64,000 bases of DNA from positions 2,356,001 to 2,420,000 of the forward strand of contig NZ_CP018091.1 in the NCBI RefSeq assembly GCF_001885215.1. The letters run 5' to 3'. The translations under genes were made by a program, and so were the position numbers. Positions within the stretch are counted from its first letter, which is position 1. Every line of letters begins with the position of its first letter. The notes below the pieces were generated by a model. That model had not been told where the DNA came from. It was given only the letters and a program-made list of their open reading frames with translations, and searched no databases. Positions 20,408 to 28,700 of the stretch are shown here, one piece after another. Source of the DNA: Synechococcus sp. SynAce01. GTDB lineage: Bacteria; Cyanobacteriota; Cyanobacteriia; PCC-6307; Cyanobiaceae.

Positions 20408-21044
20408 GACTACAAACCTCAATGCACAGTGAGCTGGGAGAAATTTCCCATCGCTTATACAAGAAGATGCGTCACTTGTCTAGGTCATGTCTTATTCGCC
20501 CATCGCCGATATCAGGTCTAATGAATGGTTGCCCATCCTACTCCAAGGTGTAAAGTGAGAGATGAAGGATGCCGAAGTCTGACCCAAGATACGTAATGCT
20601 AGTGGCTGACCATCTCTGAAGCACATAACGCTAATTGGGCGGATCCGCATAAAATCCCCCTCCTGATCCTATTAGAAGAATAAAGCCGGGGATGCCAGCT
20701 GGCAACATGGCAAGAACCCTGTCTTGTCCAGGGTTTTCTGAATACCTCCGCACGATCCAGGCATCTTATGCGGGTCCGCATAACACTGTTAGTATCGATA
20801 CAAAATCGCGATCCCGAGCCTCTGGGCCATGGCCTGGCCTCAGTCAAAAAACCCGCAACTTGGTGCTTTAGCCATATAGAAACAGGGCCGGAAGCGTCCA
20901 GTTTTGCTGTTTTCCCGACTGAATCTACTGCTTTTATTGCTTGCAATGGCTCGATGTAGCGCGCAGAAAGTAGTATAAGACCTGATCATGCCTGATCGGC
21001 GAAGTAACTTCTGCTTTAGGTTTGTCGATCCTTTGAACTTGACA
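20408..21044. other. Non-coding stretch with inverted repeats
   Basis: No reading frame here looks like a protein, and composition is near 50% GC. The only visible structures are the palindromic pair at 20639-20783 and the possible transposon end near 20550. It separates the unassigned transposase from the broken HNH gene. Confidence 0.6.
20639..20783. repeat. Paired TTATGCGG/CCGCATAA palindromes
   Basis: GCGGATCCGCATAA (20639-20652) and TTATGCGGGTCCGC (20766-20779) are inverted copies with one mismatch. The right copy is itself an 18-base palindrome, TTATGCGG-GT-CCGCATAA (20766-20783). Imperfect similarity continues on both sides: CTAAT/CTAAC outside, and AAATCCCC against AGATGCC inside. 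The arms enclose about 115 bases without an ORF. This could be a decayed non-autonomous element or a pair of tyrosine-recombinase sites. Confidence 0.6.
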
Positions 21045-21637
21045 TTAAGCAGCGTAAGCGAAGCGAACGTCCGTCTTCAAAGTCGTGTTCGGCACCCACC
21101 TCACAGGCCGCAGATCCTTCTCTGGATCAACTTCATACTCGATACCAAGCTCAGCGAGAGGTTTCAGATGGTGAGCATAAATATATCCTTCTGCGAAGAG
21201 TCCGTACTGCTGCCCGAAGTTGAGGCCGCAAACGGAACAGCTGTCCCCATATTTATCGATACAGAGACTTCGCGCCTTGGCGTTCCTTTCGTAAGAGTTC
21301 AACTGGATTCTAGTTGCAGATCCCTCCAAGAGCGGCGTGCTCGATTCGACCTCGCTCGCATCGCTGAAAGCATCGAGACGACCACGTTTGTACACGTCGG
21401 CCAGGATCTCAAAGACCTGCTCCACGACTTCATCGGGGCCTAAGCCCCATTTTTGCCCACACCGGTGTCCCAGGTGAGAATCTTGAGCGTATTATCGGTG
21501 TAGTTTTTGCCCCTATCGGTCGCAGCATGCCATCCGGCCTTGAAGCGACCACGGCGAAGGCTATCCGGGGGATTGCGTTCATCTTTGGCGTAGTCGAGTT
21601 GTCCCAAGAACTCCACAATCTCTCTCGCCTGTTTCAT
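21045..21637 (-). pseudogene. Broken HNH endonuclease gene
   Basis: Two reading frames carry the two parts of one protein. The first (from ATG 21637) reads MKQAREIVEFLGQLDYAKDE...RFKAGWHAATDRGKNYTDNTL and stops at TAG near 21440. The second continues in another frame as WGLGPDEVVEQVFEILADVY. It then has the HNH-type segment CSVCGLNFGQQYG...GYIYAHHLKPLAELG and DLRPVRW. A one-base shift around 21455-21475 separates the frames. In addition the expected CPNCH after DLRPV is missing: the end reads RWVPNTTLK and stops. Two lesions make it a pseudogene. Intact relatives are restriction-like HNH nucleases. Confidence 0.75.
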
Positions 21638-21656
21638 CTCAGCACCTCGTTTGCCG

Positions 21657-21675
21657 AACGACAAATCAAGTCGTT
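21657..21675. repeat. Small palindrome upstream of hypB
   Basis: AACGAC and GTCGTT face each other across AAATCAA, 56 bases before the hypB start and at the edge of the mobile block. It could be an operator, or a leftover of recombination. Nothing else supports a role. Confidence 0.35.
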
Positions 21676-21730
21676 AGCCGCCACTCCCCCTACTCCTGTC
21701 CACACTGGAAGCACTGCTCCCACCGGGCCC

Positions 21731-22405
21731 ATGTGCTCCCACTGCTCCTGCGGCCAGCCCACCCGCACCGTCCAGCTCCGCCACAACCTGCTGGCCACCA
21801 ACGACGCAGCGGCGGAACGCAACCGCGAGCGCTTCGCTGCCGCCGGGCTGCTGGTGCTGAATGTGCTCTCAGCACCAGGGTCCGGGAAAACCGCGCTGCT
21901 GGAGCAGCTCGCCCGCCAGTGGCGTCCGGCCCCGGTGGGGGTGATCGTGGGTGATCTGGCCACCGACAACGACGCCATTCGTCTGCGGGCCGCCGGCGCC
22001 CGGGCCGTGCAGATCCAGACCGGTGATCTCTGTCATCTGGAGGCGGCGATGGTGGGGCGGGCCTTTGATCAACTCGAGCCCCAGGGCATGGAGCTGCTGC
22101 TGATCGAGAACGTCGGCAATCTGGTCTGCCCCACCGCCTTTGATCTGGGCGAGCAGCTGCGGCTGGTGCTGCTCTCGGTCACGGAAGGGGAAGATAAACC
22201 GCTCAAATACCCGGCCCTGTTCAAATCCGCCGATGTGGTGGTGATCAACAAGGTCGATATCGCCGAAGCGGTGGGCTTCGATCACGCCGCGGCCCACGCC
22301 AACCTGGCCGGTGTGGCACCGCAGGCGCCGATCTTCGAAGTCTCGGCCCGCAGTGGCGTCGGCCTTGACGCCCTGATGCACTGGCTCAGCCACCAGCGGC
22401 AATGA
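21731..22405 (+). CDS. hypB: Hydrogenase nickel-insertion GTPase HypB
   Basis: The 224-residue protein starts MCSHCSCGQP, with the N-terminal Cys-rich metal site found in HypB. The G domain follows: Walker A SAPGSGKTALLEQL (about 47), GDLATDNDA (switch I region), [13 protein letters not shown] (metal and switch II region, about 121) and NKVD for guanine. HypB hydrolyses GTP to drive nickel transfer with HypA into HoxH. ATG 21731 was chosen because the MC start is family-typical; the frame upstream is not conserved. It begins the hypBFC-nifJ-DHOD-hypDE operon and overlaps hypF by 4 bases. Confidence 0.95.
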   Translation: MCSHCSCGQPTRTVQLRHNLLATNDAAAERNRERFAAAGLLVLNVLSAPGSGKTALLEQLARQWRPAPVGVIVGDLATDNDAIRLRAAGARAVQIQTGDLCHLEAAMVGRAFDQLEPQGMELLLIENVGNLVCPTAFDLGEQLRLVLLSVTEGEDKPLKYPALFKSADVVVINKVDIAEAVGFDHAAAHANLAGVAPQAPIFEVSARSGVGLDALMHWLSHQRQ

Positions 22406-24810
22406 CCCCCGCCGGGCAGCGGCGCCTGCGGCTTGAGGTCGAAGGGCTGGTGCAGGGGGTGGGCTTCCGTCCGTTCGTGCACCGCCTGGCCAGCTCCCTG
22501 GCGTTGGCGGGCTGGGTGGAGAACACCCCATCCGGTGTCTGCCTGGAGCTGGAGGGGGAGGAAGCGGCACTCGCATCCTTTCTGGAGCGCCTCGATCTGG
22601 AGCGGCCTCCCCACAGCCGCCTCGATCGCCTGGAGCAGCAGTGGTTGCCAGCCTTGGCTCTCGGCCAGATCAGTGGCTTCCAGATCCGGCCGCCCTCCGG
22701 CAGCGCGTCAAGTCCCACCGCTCTGGTGCCGCCCGATCTGGCCCCCTGCGCCACCTGCCTGGCGGAGCTGGTCGATCCCTTCAGCCGCCGCTGCGGCTAT
22801 GCCTTCACCAGCTGCGCCCACTGCGGGCCCCGCTTCAGCATCCTGCGGGCCCTGCCGTTCGAGCGGCGCCACACGTCGCTGGCCTCCTTTTTCCTCTGCG
22901 CTGCCTGCGCGGGTGAATACACCGATCCCGCCAACCGCCGCTTTCACGCCCAGACCACGGGCTGCCCCGCTTGCGGCCCCCGCCTGAGCTGGTGGGCGGC
23001 CGCTGAGCCGCGGCTGAGCGATCCACCGCTGAGCACGGGCCTGCTCAGCCCCTGCCTGACGGCGGCGGTAGTCGCATTGCGGGCGGGGCAGATCGTGGCG
23101 TTGCTGGGGGTCGGCGGGTTCCAGTTGCTCTGCCTGGCCGGATTGGAGGCGTCGGTGGCTGAGCTGCGGCGGCGCAAGGGTCGACCCGAGAAGCCTTTTG
23201 CGCTGCTGGCGCCCGATCTGGCTTGGGTACGGCGCCACTGCGTGCTGAGCCCCGAGGAAGAAGCGCTGCTCACCTCCCCGGCGGCGCCGATCGTGTTGCT
23301 GCGGCGCCGGCCGCCGAGCGATGCCGCCATCGCCGCCAACGTGGCCCCGGCCAACCCCTGGCTGGGGGTGATGCTGCCCGCCAGCCCGTTGCACGCCCTG
23401 CTGCTGCGGGAACTGGGCGTGGCGCTGGTCGCCACCAGCGGCAACCGCTCCGGTGAACCGCTCTGCGCCGATCCCGAACGGGTGGAGGCGGAGCTGGGGA
23501 CGATCGCCGATGGTTTTTTGGTCCACAACCGCCCGATCGCCAACCCCGTCGACGACAGCGTGGTGCAGCTGGCGGCGGGCCGGCCGCTGCGGCTGCGCCA
23601 CGCCCGCGGCACAGCCCCCACCACGCTCGATCTCTCCGCCCTGCTGCCCCACCCGGATGCGCTTGCCGGTGTGGTCGCCATGGGCGCTCAGCTCAAGGGC
23701 AGCCTGGCGATCGGCCTCCCCGGCGGTCGCGCCTGGCTCGGCCCCCACCTGGGCGACCTCGACAGCCTCGCGTCTGAGCTGCGCTTGCGCGAGGTCCTCA
23801 GTAGCGCCCTTGAGCGCCTCGGCCTCACGCCCCGCCGCTTTGTGGTCGATGGCCACCCCGCCTACGTCTCGCGTCGGATCGGTGAGGAACTGGCGGCGGC
23901 AGCAGGCGTGCCACTACTGCCGGTGCAGCATCACCACGCCCATTTGCTGGCAGTGGCGGCCGAGCACGGTCTCGTCCCACCGCTGCTGGGGGTGGCCTGG
24001 GATGGCGCTGGCTACGGCGGCGACGGCAGCCTCTGGGGCGGTGAGTGCCTGCGCCTGGAGCCGGCCGCACCGGGCCAACCGGCCCGCTTCCAGCGCCTGG
24101 CGCAGCTGCGGCCGTTTCCGTTGCCCGGCGGCACACCGGCCTTGCGTGAACCACGCCGCGCCGCCCTGGGCCTGCTAGCAACCGCCTTCGGCGATAGCTC
24201 CCGCAGCACTCATTCCGCCTTCAGTGCTGAGGAGAAGCGGGTGCTGCTTGCCCTGTTGCGCCGCGGCGGCCCGCATGCGCCGCTCTGCTCCAGCATCGGC
24301 CGCCTCTTCGATGCGGTGGCCTCCCTGCTGGGCCTGATCCAGATCTGCAGCTTCGAAGGCCAGGCCGCCCTGCGTCTGGAGGCGGCCGCCTGGGAAGGGA
24401 TGCGCGCCACAGCATTCGAACGAGCCGGCCCCTACACCCTGCCGATCGGCCCCGCCAGCGAAACCACCGGCTCCGGCCAATCCGAACTGCCCCTGCAGAT
24501 CAACTGGCAGCCCCTGCTCATTGCCCTGCTCGCCGACCGCGACCGCGGCGTGCCGGTGCCCGCCATCGCCCTGGCCTTCCACCAGGCACTGGCCGGGTTG
24601 CTGGTAGCGCTGGCCGAAACCTTTTCAGACACTCCCGGCGAGCGGCGCCTGCTGCTGGCGGGGGGCTGCTTCCAGAACCGCCTGCTGCTGCAACTCGCCG
24701 CCACTGCCCTGCAGCAGGCCGGCATCGAAGCACTCTGGCCCCAACGGATCCCTTGCAATGACGGCGGACTGGCCCTCGGCCAGCTGCTGGCGGCTGCCCA
24801 GTTTCTGTAA
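22402..24810 (+). CDS. hypF: Carbamoyltransferase HypF
   Basis: The 802-residue enzyme makes the thiocarbamate precursor of the cyanide ligands, working with HypE. Domains are in order: acylphosphatase (about 1-95, QGVGFRPFVHRLA), two zinc fingers (CATC...CAHCGPRFSI...CAAC...CPACGP), a YrdC-like domain (KGRPEKPFALL, TSGNRSGEPL) and a Kae1/TobZ-like carbamoyltransferase domain (VQHHHAHLLAVAAEHG). Length matches full-length HypF. The start overlaps hypB as ATGA. Confidence 0.96.
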   Translation: MTPAGQRRLRLEVEGLVQGVGFRPFVHRLASSLALAGWVENTPSGVCLELEGEEAALASFLERLDLERPPHSRLDRLEQQWLPALALGQISGFQIRPPSGSASSPTALVPPDLAPCATCLAELVDPFSRRCGYAFTSCAHCGPRFSILRALPFERRHTSLASFFLCAACAGEYTDPANRRFHAQTTGCPACGPRLSWWAAAEPRLSDPPLSTGLLSPCLTAAVVALRAGQIVALLGVGGFQLLCLAGLEASVAELRRRKGRPEKPFALLAPDLAWVRRHCVLSPEEEALLTSPAAPIVLLRRRPPSDAAIAANVAPANPWLGVMLPASPLHALLLRELGVALVATSGNRSGEPLCADPERVEAELGTIADGFLVHNRPIANPVDDSVVQLAAGRPLRLRHARGTAPTTLDLSALLPHPDALAGVVAMGAQLKGSLAIGLPGGRAWLGPHLGDLDSLASELRLREVLSSALERLGLTPRRFVVDGHPAYVSRRIGEELAAAAGVPLLPVQHHHAHLLAVAAEHGLVPPLLGVAWDGAGYGGDGSLWGGECLRLEPAAPGQPARFQRLAQLRPFPLPGGTPALREPRRAALGLLATAFGDSSRSTHSAFSAEEKRVLLALLRRGGPHAPLCSSIGRLFDAVASLLGLIQICSFEGQAALRLEAAAWEGMRATAFERAGPYTLPIGPASETTGSGQSELPLQINWQPLLIALLADRDRGVPVPAIALAFHQALAGLLVALAETFSDTPGERRLLLAGGCFQNRLLLQLAATALQQAGIEALWPQRIPCNDGGLALGQLLAAAQFL

Positions 24811-24906
24811 GGCCTCGCAACACTGAGAGCGGAAACGAACCAGCGACCTATAACAAAAGAAGGGCGGTCCCACCCCCGGACGCTGCACCTCTGCCGGAGC
24901 TCCGCG

Positions 24907-25131
24907 ATGTGTCTGGCCTTACCCGGTGAACTGATCGCCATTGAAGACGGCCACCCCCCTGGCGTCGCTGTCGATCCCTCCGATCCGGCTGATGCCGCGC
25001 TCTGGCGCTTTGGGCTGGTGGATTTCGGTGGCGTCCAGCGCCAGGTGAGCCTGGCCTGCGTGCCCGAGGCCCGCCTTGGCGATCAGCTGCTGGTGCACGT
25101 GGGCTTCGCCCTCAGCGTGGTGCAGCCATGA
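24907..25131 (+). CDS. hypC: Hydrogenase maturation chaperone HypC
   Basis: The 74-residue protein begins MCLALPGEL; the Cys2 exposed by Met removal holds the Fe(CN)2CO fragment in the HypCD complex and contacts HoxH. The central DFGGVQRQVSL and the C-terminal LLVHVGFALSVV are family motifs. It is separated from hypF by 96 bases, and its stop overlaps the nifJ start. Confidence 0.95.
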   Translation: MCLALPGELIAIEDGHPPGVAVDPSDPADAALWRFGLVDFGGVQRQVSLACVPEARLGDQLLVHVGFALSVVQP

Positions 25132-28100
25132 GCACCGCCAGCATCGACGGCAACGAAGCGGTGGCCCGCGTTGCTTACCGCCTCAACGAGGTGATGGCGA
25201 TCTACCCGATCACCCCGGCAACGCCGATGGGCGAATGGGCCGACGCCTGGGCCGCAGCCGGCCGCCCCAACCTCTGGGGCAGCGTGCCGCAGGTGATCGA
25301 ACTACAGAGCGAGGGCGGCGCCGCCGGGGTGCTGCATGGTGCCCTGCAGGCGGGGACGCTGGCCTCCACCTTCACCGCGTCGCAGGGGTTGCTGCTGATG
25401 CTGCCCAACCTCTACAAAATCGCCGGTGAACTCACCGCCACCGTGCTGCATGTGGCCTCAAGGGCCTTGGCGGGCCAGGCCCTCTCGATCTTCGGTGACC
25501 ACGGCGATGTGATGGCCACCCGCGGCAGCGGTTGCGCCCTGCTCTGCTCGGGCTCGGTGCAGGAGGCGGGCGACTTCGCCGCGATCGCCACCGCCGCCAG
25601 CCTGCGCGCCCGGCTCCCGTTCCTGCACTTCTTCGACGGCTTCCGCACCTCCCACGAGATCCAGCGGGTGGAGCTGATCGATGACGCCGTGCTGCACGCC
25701 CTGGTGCCCCAGGAGCTGGTGGCCGCCCACCGCCGCCGCGGCCTCTCCCCCGACCACCCGGTGATCCGCGGCACCAGCCAGAACCCCGATGTGGCCTTCC
25801 AGGCCCGCGAGGCCGCCAACCCCTTCCACGCCGCCGCCCCCGCGATCGTTCAAGAGGTGATGGACGCCTTTGCTGCCCTCACCGGCCGCGCCTATCACCT
25901 GTTCGATTACGTCGGTGCCGCCGATGCCGAGCGGGTGCTGGTGCTGATGGGCTCCGGCGCTGAAACCGCCCAGGAAACGGTGGAAGCGCTCAACGCCGCC
26001 GGCGAGCGGGTGGGGCTGCTGAAGGTGCGCCTGTTCCGCCCGCTCGATACCACCGCCCTGATCGCCGCCCTGCCGCCATCGATTCGGGCGATTGCCGTGC
26101 TCGATCGCTGCAAGGAACCCGGCAGCGGCGCCGAACCCCTCCTGCTCGATGTGGGCCAGGCCCTGCTGCAGGCCTGGGCCGAAAAGCCCGGCCCCCTGCC
26201 GCGCCTGATCGGCGGCCGCTATGGCCTGGCCTCAAAAGACTTCACCCCAGCGATGGTCAAGGCGGTCTTCGACGCCCTGGCCCGCCCCGATCCACCCGGG
26301 CGCTTCACGGTCGGCATCACCGACGACGTCACGCGCCTCTCGCTGCCGGTGGACGCCAGCTTCTGCACCGAAGCCGCCGACTTTCGCGCCATCGTCTATG
26401 GCCTCGGCTCCGACGGCAGCGTCGGCGCCAACAAGAACGCGATCAAAATCATCGGTGATCACACCGATCTCTACGCCCAGGGCTACTTCGTCTACGACTC
26501 GAAGAAATCAGGTTCAGTCACCGTCTCGCACCTGCGCGTCAGCCGCACCCCGATCCACTCCTGCCACCTGGTGCAGCAGGCCCACCTGGTGGCCTGCCAC
26601 CAATGGGATTTTCTTGGCCGCTTCGATCTGCTCGAAGCGGCCCTGCCCGGCGGCACATTGCTGCTCAACAGCCCCTTTCCCCCAGAAGAGGTGGCGATGC
26701 GGCTGCCGGCGTCGGTGCGGCAGGCGATCCGCGCCAAGCAGCTGACGGTGCAAAGCATCGACGCCACGGCAATCGCCCGTGAGCTGGGGCTGGGCGGGCG
26801 CATCAACACGGTGATGCAGACCTGCTTCTTTGCCCTGGCCGATGTGCTGCCGCAACAACAGGCGCTTGAGGCGATCCGAGAGGCAATTCGCCACAGCTAT
26901 GGCCGCAAGGGGGGGCGCATCGTGGAGGCCAATCTCCAGGCCGTCGACGCCAGCCGGGCCCGGCTGCAGCAGGTGCCGATCGCAGACGACGAGCCGGCCA
27001 GCGCTGCTGCTGCTGCAGATCCAAGCCAGGCCCCAGCCCCCGATCCGCTGGCGGCGGCATCCGCTGCGCTGCGCCGGCTGATCGCCCCCCAGCTGGCCCG
27101 CCAGGGCGACCGTTTGCCCGTGAGCGCCCTGCCCGCCGACGGCAGCTTCGCCACCGGCACCGCCCGCTTCGAGAAGCGCAACATCGCCGAATCCGTGCCG
27201 GTCTGGGACACCGAGGTGTGCGTGCAGTGCGGCAAGTGCGTGATGGTCTGCCCCCACGCCGTGATCCGCGCCAAGGTGGTGGAGCCCGCCGCCCTGGCGG
27301 ACGCCCCGGCCGGCTTCGCCCACGCCGCGGCCCGCGACCACCACTGGCAGGGGCAGAGCTTCACCCTGCAGGTGGCCGCCGAAGACTGCACCGGCTGCGG
27401 CCTCTGCGTGGAGGTCTGCCCGGCCCGCAACCGGGCCGAACCGCGCCGCAAGGCGATCAACATGGAACCGCAGCGCCCCCTGCGTGAGCAGGCCCGCGGC
27501 CACTGGGACTTCTTCCTCTCCCTGCCGAACCCCGAGCGCGGCGCCCTCAACCTGGCCCACGTCAATCAGCAGCAACTGCAGGAGCCGCTGTTCGAATTCT
27601 CCGGCGCCTGCGCCGGCTGCGGCGAAACCCCTTACATCAAGCTCGCCAGCCAGTTGTTCGGCGATCGCATGGTGGTGGCCAACGCCACGGGCTGCTCCTC
27701 GATCTACGGCGGCAGCCTGCCCACCACGCCCTGGAGCTCCAACCGTAACGGCCGCGGCCCCGCCTGGTCCAACTCCCTGTTCGAAGACAACGCCGAGTTC
27801 GGACTCGGTTTCCGCGTCGGCTTCGACCAGCGCCGCGTTATCTCCGCCCAGCTGCTGCGCGACACGCCCGGCCTTCCCGCCGGTCTGCGTCAGGGCCTGC
27901 TGGAGGCTGACCAGCACGATGAGCCGGGCATTTTCGAGCAACGGCAGCGGGTCGTGGAGCTGCGGCAGTGGCTGGAGGCCAACGCCCCCACCAGCGCCCT
28001 CAACGACCTGGCCGACGACTTGGTCAAACGCAGCGTCTGGATGATCGGCGGCGACGGCTGGGCCTATGACATCGGCTACGGCGGCCTCGACCACGTGCTG

Positions 28101-28700
28101 GCCGGCGGCCACGACGTCAACATCCTGGTGCTCGACACCGAGGTGTACTCCAACACCGGCGGCCAGATGTCGAAGGCGACGCCGCTGGGCGCCGTGGCCA
28201 AATTCGCCAGCGGCGGCAAGGCCACCGCCAAGAAGGATCTGGGCCTGATGGCGATGACCTACGGCCACGTCTACGTGGCCAGCGTGGCCATGGGTGCCTC
28301 CCAGGAGCAGACCCTGCGGGCCTTCCTGGAGGCGGAGTCGTATCCGGGGCCCTCGCTGATCCTGGCCTATTCCCACTGCATCGCCCATGGCATCGACATG
28401 GCCCAGGGGATGACGCAGCAGCAGCGGGCCGTGGACTCGGGGCGCTGGCTGCTCTACCGCCACGACCCACGCCGCAGCGAGCGGGGCGAGAATCCGCTCC
28501 AGCTCGACTGCCCTGAACCGAAACTGGCCATGGCCGAAGCGATGGCGGGCGAAAACCGCTTCCGCCTGCTGGGCTATAGCCATCCTGACCAGGCCCGTGC
28601 TCTGACACGACAGGCCCAGGCTGAAGCCCTCCAGCGCTGGCACCAGTACGCAGCCCGCGCCGCCGCCCCGGCGGATGCCAGCAAGGGAGCCCCCCCATGA
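25128..28700 (+). CDS. nifJ: Pyruvate:ferredoxin (flavodoxin) oxidoreductase
   Basis: The 1190-residue single-chain enzyme oxidises pyruvate and CoA to acetyl-CoA and CO2, reducing ferredoxin or flavodoxin. The N-terminal pyrimidine-binding domain has YPITPATPMGEWAD. A two-cluster ferredoxin domain has [15 protein letters not shown] (about 697) and CTGCGLCVEVCPARN (about 753). The C-terminal thiamine domain has CAGCGETPY, GDGWAYDIGYGG (about 974) and EVYSNTGGQMSKATPLG. Its start overlaps hypC and its stop overlaps the DHOD-like gene, so it is embedded in the hyp operon. Low-potential electrons from pyruvate could feed the hydrogenase through ferredoxin or flavodoxin. Confidence 0.96.
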   Translation: MSTASIDGNEAVARVAYRLNEVMAIYPITPATPMGEWADAWAAAGRPNLWGSVPQVIELQSEGGAAGVLHGALQAGTLASTFTASQGLLLMLPNLYKIAGELTATVLHVASRALAGQALSIFGDHGDVMATRGSGCALLCSGSVQEAGDFAAIATAASLRARLPFLHFFDGFRTSHEIQRVELIDDAVLHALVPQELVAAHRRRGLSPDHPVIRGTSQNPDVAFQAREAANPFHAAAPAIVQEVMDAFAALTGRAYHLFDYVGAADAERVLVLMGSGAETAQETVEALNAAGERVGLLKVRLFRPLDTTALIAALPPSIRAIAVLDRCKEPGSGAEPLLLDVGQALLQAWAEKPGPLPRLIGGRYGLASKDFTPAMVKAVFDALARPDPPGRFTVGITDDVTRLSLPVDASFCTEAADFRAIVYGLGSDGSVGANKNAIKIIGDHTDLYAQGYFVYDSKKSGSVTVSHLRVSRTPIHSCHLVQQAHLVACHQWDFLGRFDLLEAALPGGTLLLNSPFPPEEVAMRLPASVRQAIRAKQLTVQSIDATAIARELGLGGRINTVMQTCFFALADVLPQQQALEAIREAIRHSYGRKGGRIVEANLQAVDASRARLQQVPIADDEPASAAAAADPSQAPAPDPLAAASAALRRLIAPQLARQGDRLPVSALPADGSFATGTARFEKRNIAESVPVWDTEVCVQCGKCVMVCPHAVIRAKVVEPAALADAPAGFAHAAARDHHWQGQSFTLQVAAEDCTGCGLCVEVCPARNRAEPRRKAINMEPQRPLREQARGHWDFFLSLPNPERGALNLAHVNQQQLQEPLFEFSGACAGCGETPYIKLASQLFGDRMVVANATGCSSIYGGSLPTTPWSSNRNGRGPAWSNSLFEDNAEFGLGFRVGFDQRRVISAQLLRDTPGLPAGLRQGLLEADQHDEPGIFEQRQRVVELRQWLEANAPTSALNDLADDLVKRSVWMIGGDGWAYDIGYGGLDHVLAGGHDVNILVLDTEVYSNTGGQMSKATPLGAVAKFASGGKATAKKDLGLMAMTYGHVYVASVAMGASQEQTLRAFLEAESYPGPSLILAYSHCIAHGIDMAQGMTQQQRAVDSGRWLLYRHDPRRSERGENPLQLDCPEPKLAMAEAMAGENRFRLLGYSHPDQARALTRQAQAEALQRWHQYAARAAAPADASKGAPP

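Noticed and set aside
20988-21443. 151-codon plus-strand frame
   Set aside because: It is antisense to the HNH pseudogene, whose HNH-type residues are clearly on the minus strand.
16578-21700. CRISPR array
   Set aside because: No regularly spaced direct repeats occur; the repeats seen are inverted or are the protein repeats of the zinc-ribbon gene.
26514-28643. 709-codon open frame antisense to nifJ
   Set aside because: It is an antisense shadow of a GC-rich gene: His/Gly/Ala-rich with no domain, while the plus strand codes a complete PFOR.
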